From: Sorangium cellulosum
GTDB taxonomy: Bacteria; Myxococcota_A; Polyangia; Polyangiales; Polyangiaceae
Assembly (NCBI RefSeq): GCF_002950945.1
Contig: NZ_CP012673.1
Location: forward strand, 9,624,501 to 9,688,500
DNA length: 64,000 nucleotides
Reading direction: 5' to 3'
Program-made: the position numbers and the translations under genes
The notes under the pieces: model-generated
Told to the model about the DNA's origin: nothing
What the model saw: the letters and a program-made list of their open reading frames with translations, nothing else
Databases searched by the model: none
In this document: positions 62,975 to 64,000 of the stretch, piece by piece
Layout: each line of letters starts with the position of its first letter
How positions within the stretch are numbered: the stretch's first letter is position 1

Positions 62975-63999
62975 CGGAAGTACTCGTCGAGGCTGAAGTA
63001 GCGCTCGCCGGTGTCGCAGAGGACGGTCACGACGTTCGCGTCCGGGCCGAGCTCGCGGGCGACGTCGAGCGCCACGCGCACCGCGGCGCCGGCGCTGATG
63101 CCGACGAGCAGCCCCTCCTGCCGGGCGAGCGCCGCCTTCGTGTCGTACGCGGCGCGATCGCTGACCGTGCGCACCTCGTCGACGACGCTCGGGTCGTAGT
63201 TCCTGGGGACGAACCCCGCCGCGAGCCCCTGGATCTTCGTGGGCCCGCGCTCGCCGCGCGAGATCGTGGCGCACGACTCGGGCTCCACCGCGATGACACG
63301 CGTCGCGGGGCGCGCCCGCTTGAGCACGCGCCCGACGCCGCTCACCGAGCCGCCCGTGCCCACGCCGGCCACGAAGGCGTCGATCCGCAGCGACTGCCGC
63401 GGGCCGGGGCTCCGGCCGGGCGCGTCGAGGTCGGCCATCGCGTGCAGGATCTCCCGCGCGGTCGTCTCCGCGTGGACGCGCGGGTTGTCGGGGTTGTCGA
63501 ACTGGCTGAGGACGAGCGCGCCCGGGATCTCGGCCGCGAGCTCGCGCGCCTTCGCGATGGCGCCCTCCATCTGGAGCTCGGGCTCGGTGAGCACCACCTC
63601 GGCGCCGTAGGCCTCGAGCAGCTGGCGCCGCTCCAGGCTCATGCTCGCCGGCATCGTCAGGATGCACCGGTAGCCCTTGGCCGCGCACACGATCGCGAGC
63701 CCGATCCCGGTGTTCCCCGAGGTCGGCTCGATCACGACGCCGCGGGGGCCGTCGCCGCCCTGGCCCGGGCGGAGCTGCCCGCGCGCCTCGGCGCCCTCGA
63801 TCATCGCGAGGCAGATGCGGTCCTTCAGGGAGCCGCCCGGGTTGTGCTGCTCGGCCTTGCCGAAGACGCGCCCCCGGGGCGTCTCCGCGTCGACGCGCCG
63901 GATCTCGAAGAGCGGCGTGTCGCCCACGAGGTCGAGCACGCTCTCGACGACGCGCGGGTGCGAGGGCAGCGGCGGAAGGGCGCCCGCGTCCGCCGCTGC
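62971..63999 (-). CDS. cysK: Cysteine synthase A (5' end beyond the window)
   Basis: At least 342 residues of a PLP cysteine synthase; the frame stays open to the window edge (upstream codons read LPPLPSHPRVVESVLDLVGD), so the start is outside. Marks: NPGGSLKDRICLAMIEGAEA (Lys), EPTSGNTGIGLAIVCAAKGY, QFDNPDNPRVHAETTAREIL, FVAGVGTGGSVSGVGRVLKR and ISAGAAVRVALDV near the end. It resembles the O-acetylserine-dependent CysK branch. ATGA overlap with the E1 gene, so it is the first visible gene of the operon. Confidence 0.93.
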   Translation of the reverse strand, partial: AAADAGALPPLPSHPRVVESVLDLVGDTPLFEIRRVDAETPRGRVFGKAEQHNPGGSLKDRICLAMIEGAEARGQLRPGQGGDGPRGVVIEPTSGNTGIGLAIVCAAKGYRCILTMPASMSLERRQLLEAYGAEVVLTEPELQMEGAIAKARELAAEIPGALVLSQFDNPDNPRVHAETTAREILHAMADLDAPGRSPGPRQSLRIDAFVAGVGTGGSVSGVGRVLKRARPATRVIAVEPESCATISRGERGPTKIQGLAAGFVPRNYDPSVVDEVRTVSDRAAYDTKAALARQEGLLVGISAGAAVRVALDVARELGPDANVVTVLCDTGERYFSLDEYFR

Positions 64000-64000
64000 G

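Noticed and set aside
63937..63939. GTG 63939 as the start of cysteine synthase A
   Set aside because: The frame continues upstream with family-like residues (HPRVVESVLDLVGDTPL), so the real start is beyond the window.

Overview
The window is uniformly high-GC bacterial DNA with a strong G/C third-position bias. Its gene content points to a myxobacterium, most likely the Sorangium/Polyangium lineage. The signs are an FHA-GAF-sigma-54 activator, two large Ser/Thr protein kinases, many lipoproteins (beta-propeller, Cys-rich, fibro-slime), a giant RHS protein and short tandem repeats inside genes. The taxon is inferred from content; no marker gene is present.

Layout. 1-10 kb: two sigma-54 activators (one cut by the window edge), a Cys-rich lipoprotein, small membrane and NTF2-like genes, a zinc-ribbon/HTH protein and a kinase-TPR protein. 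10-19 kb: a Uma2-like protein, a BNR-propeller lipoprotein, a PTPS-like protein and a 4-TM protein. These are followed by a degenerate region with tRNA-like T-arm sequences, a three-gene operon encoding a CX3C lipoprotein, and an overlapping RibD-like reductase/dehydrogenase pair. 19-30 kb: an Fe-S protein, an alginate-lyase-like lipoprotein, a racemase pseudogene, a NarL-type two-component system with a DUF2306 protein, a desaturase, a lipase, an HhH protein and an acyl-CoA ligase. 30-37 kb: an RHS/SpvB polymorphic toxin locus, broken near its 5' end, with a C-terminal ADP-ribosyltransferase-like domain and two candidate immunity genes of visibly lower GC.

37-54 kb: a thioesterase, a PLP enzyme, a fibro-slime lipoprotein, an M28 peptidase, a WYL regulator, a frameshifted membrane protein, an NHL propeller and a 256-bp element with 46-bp perfect inverted repeats. 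Next come a DUF2917-EamA fusion divergent from a MocR regulator around a palindrome, a lipoprotein with repeated Cys-paired modules, and an Rrf2 regulator plus thioredoxin that share the operator GAACTG-N15-CAGTTC. 53-58 kb: a PAS-STAS protein, a membrane Ser/Thr kinase and a second Cys-paired-module protein.

58-64 kb (minus strand): a tightly overlapping sulfur operon of cysteine synthase A, E1-like adenylyltransferase, CysO sulfur carrier (C-terminal Gly-Gly), a short protein carrying the detached N-terminal segment of an E1, CysM, the JAMM peptidase Mec and an APS kinase-ATP sulfurylase fusion. The CysO/CysM/Mec trio indicates protein-thiocarboxylate-dependent cysteine synthesis, as in Mycobacterium. 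The split E1 and the duplicated Rrf2-type operator are the two most interesting signals.
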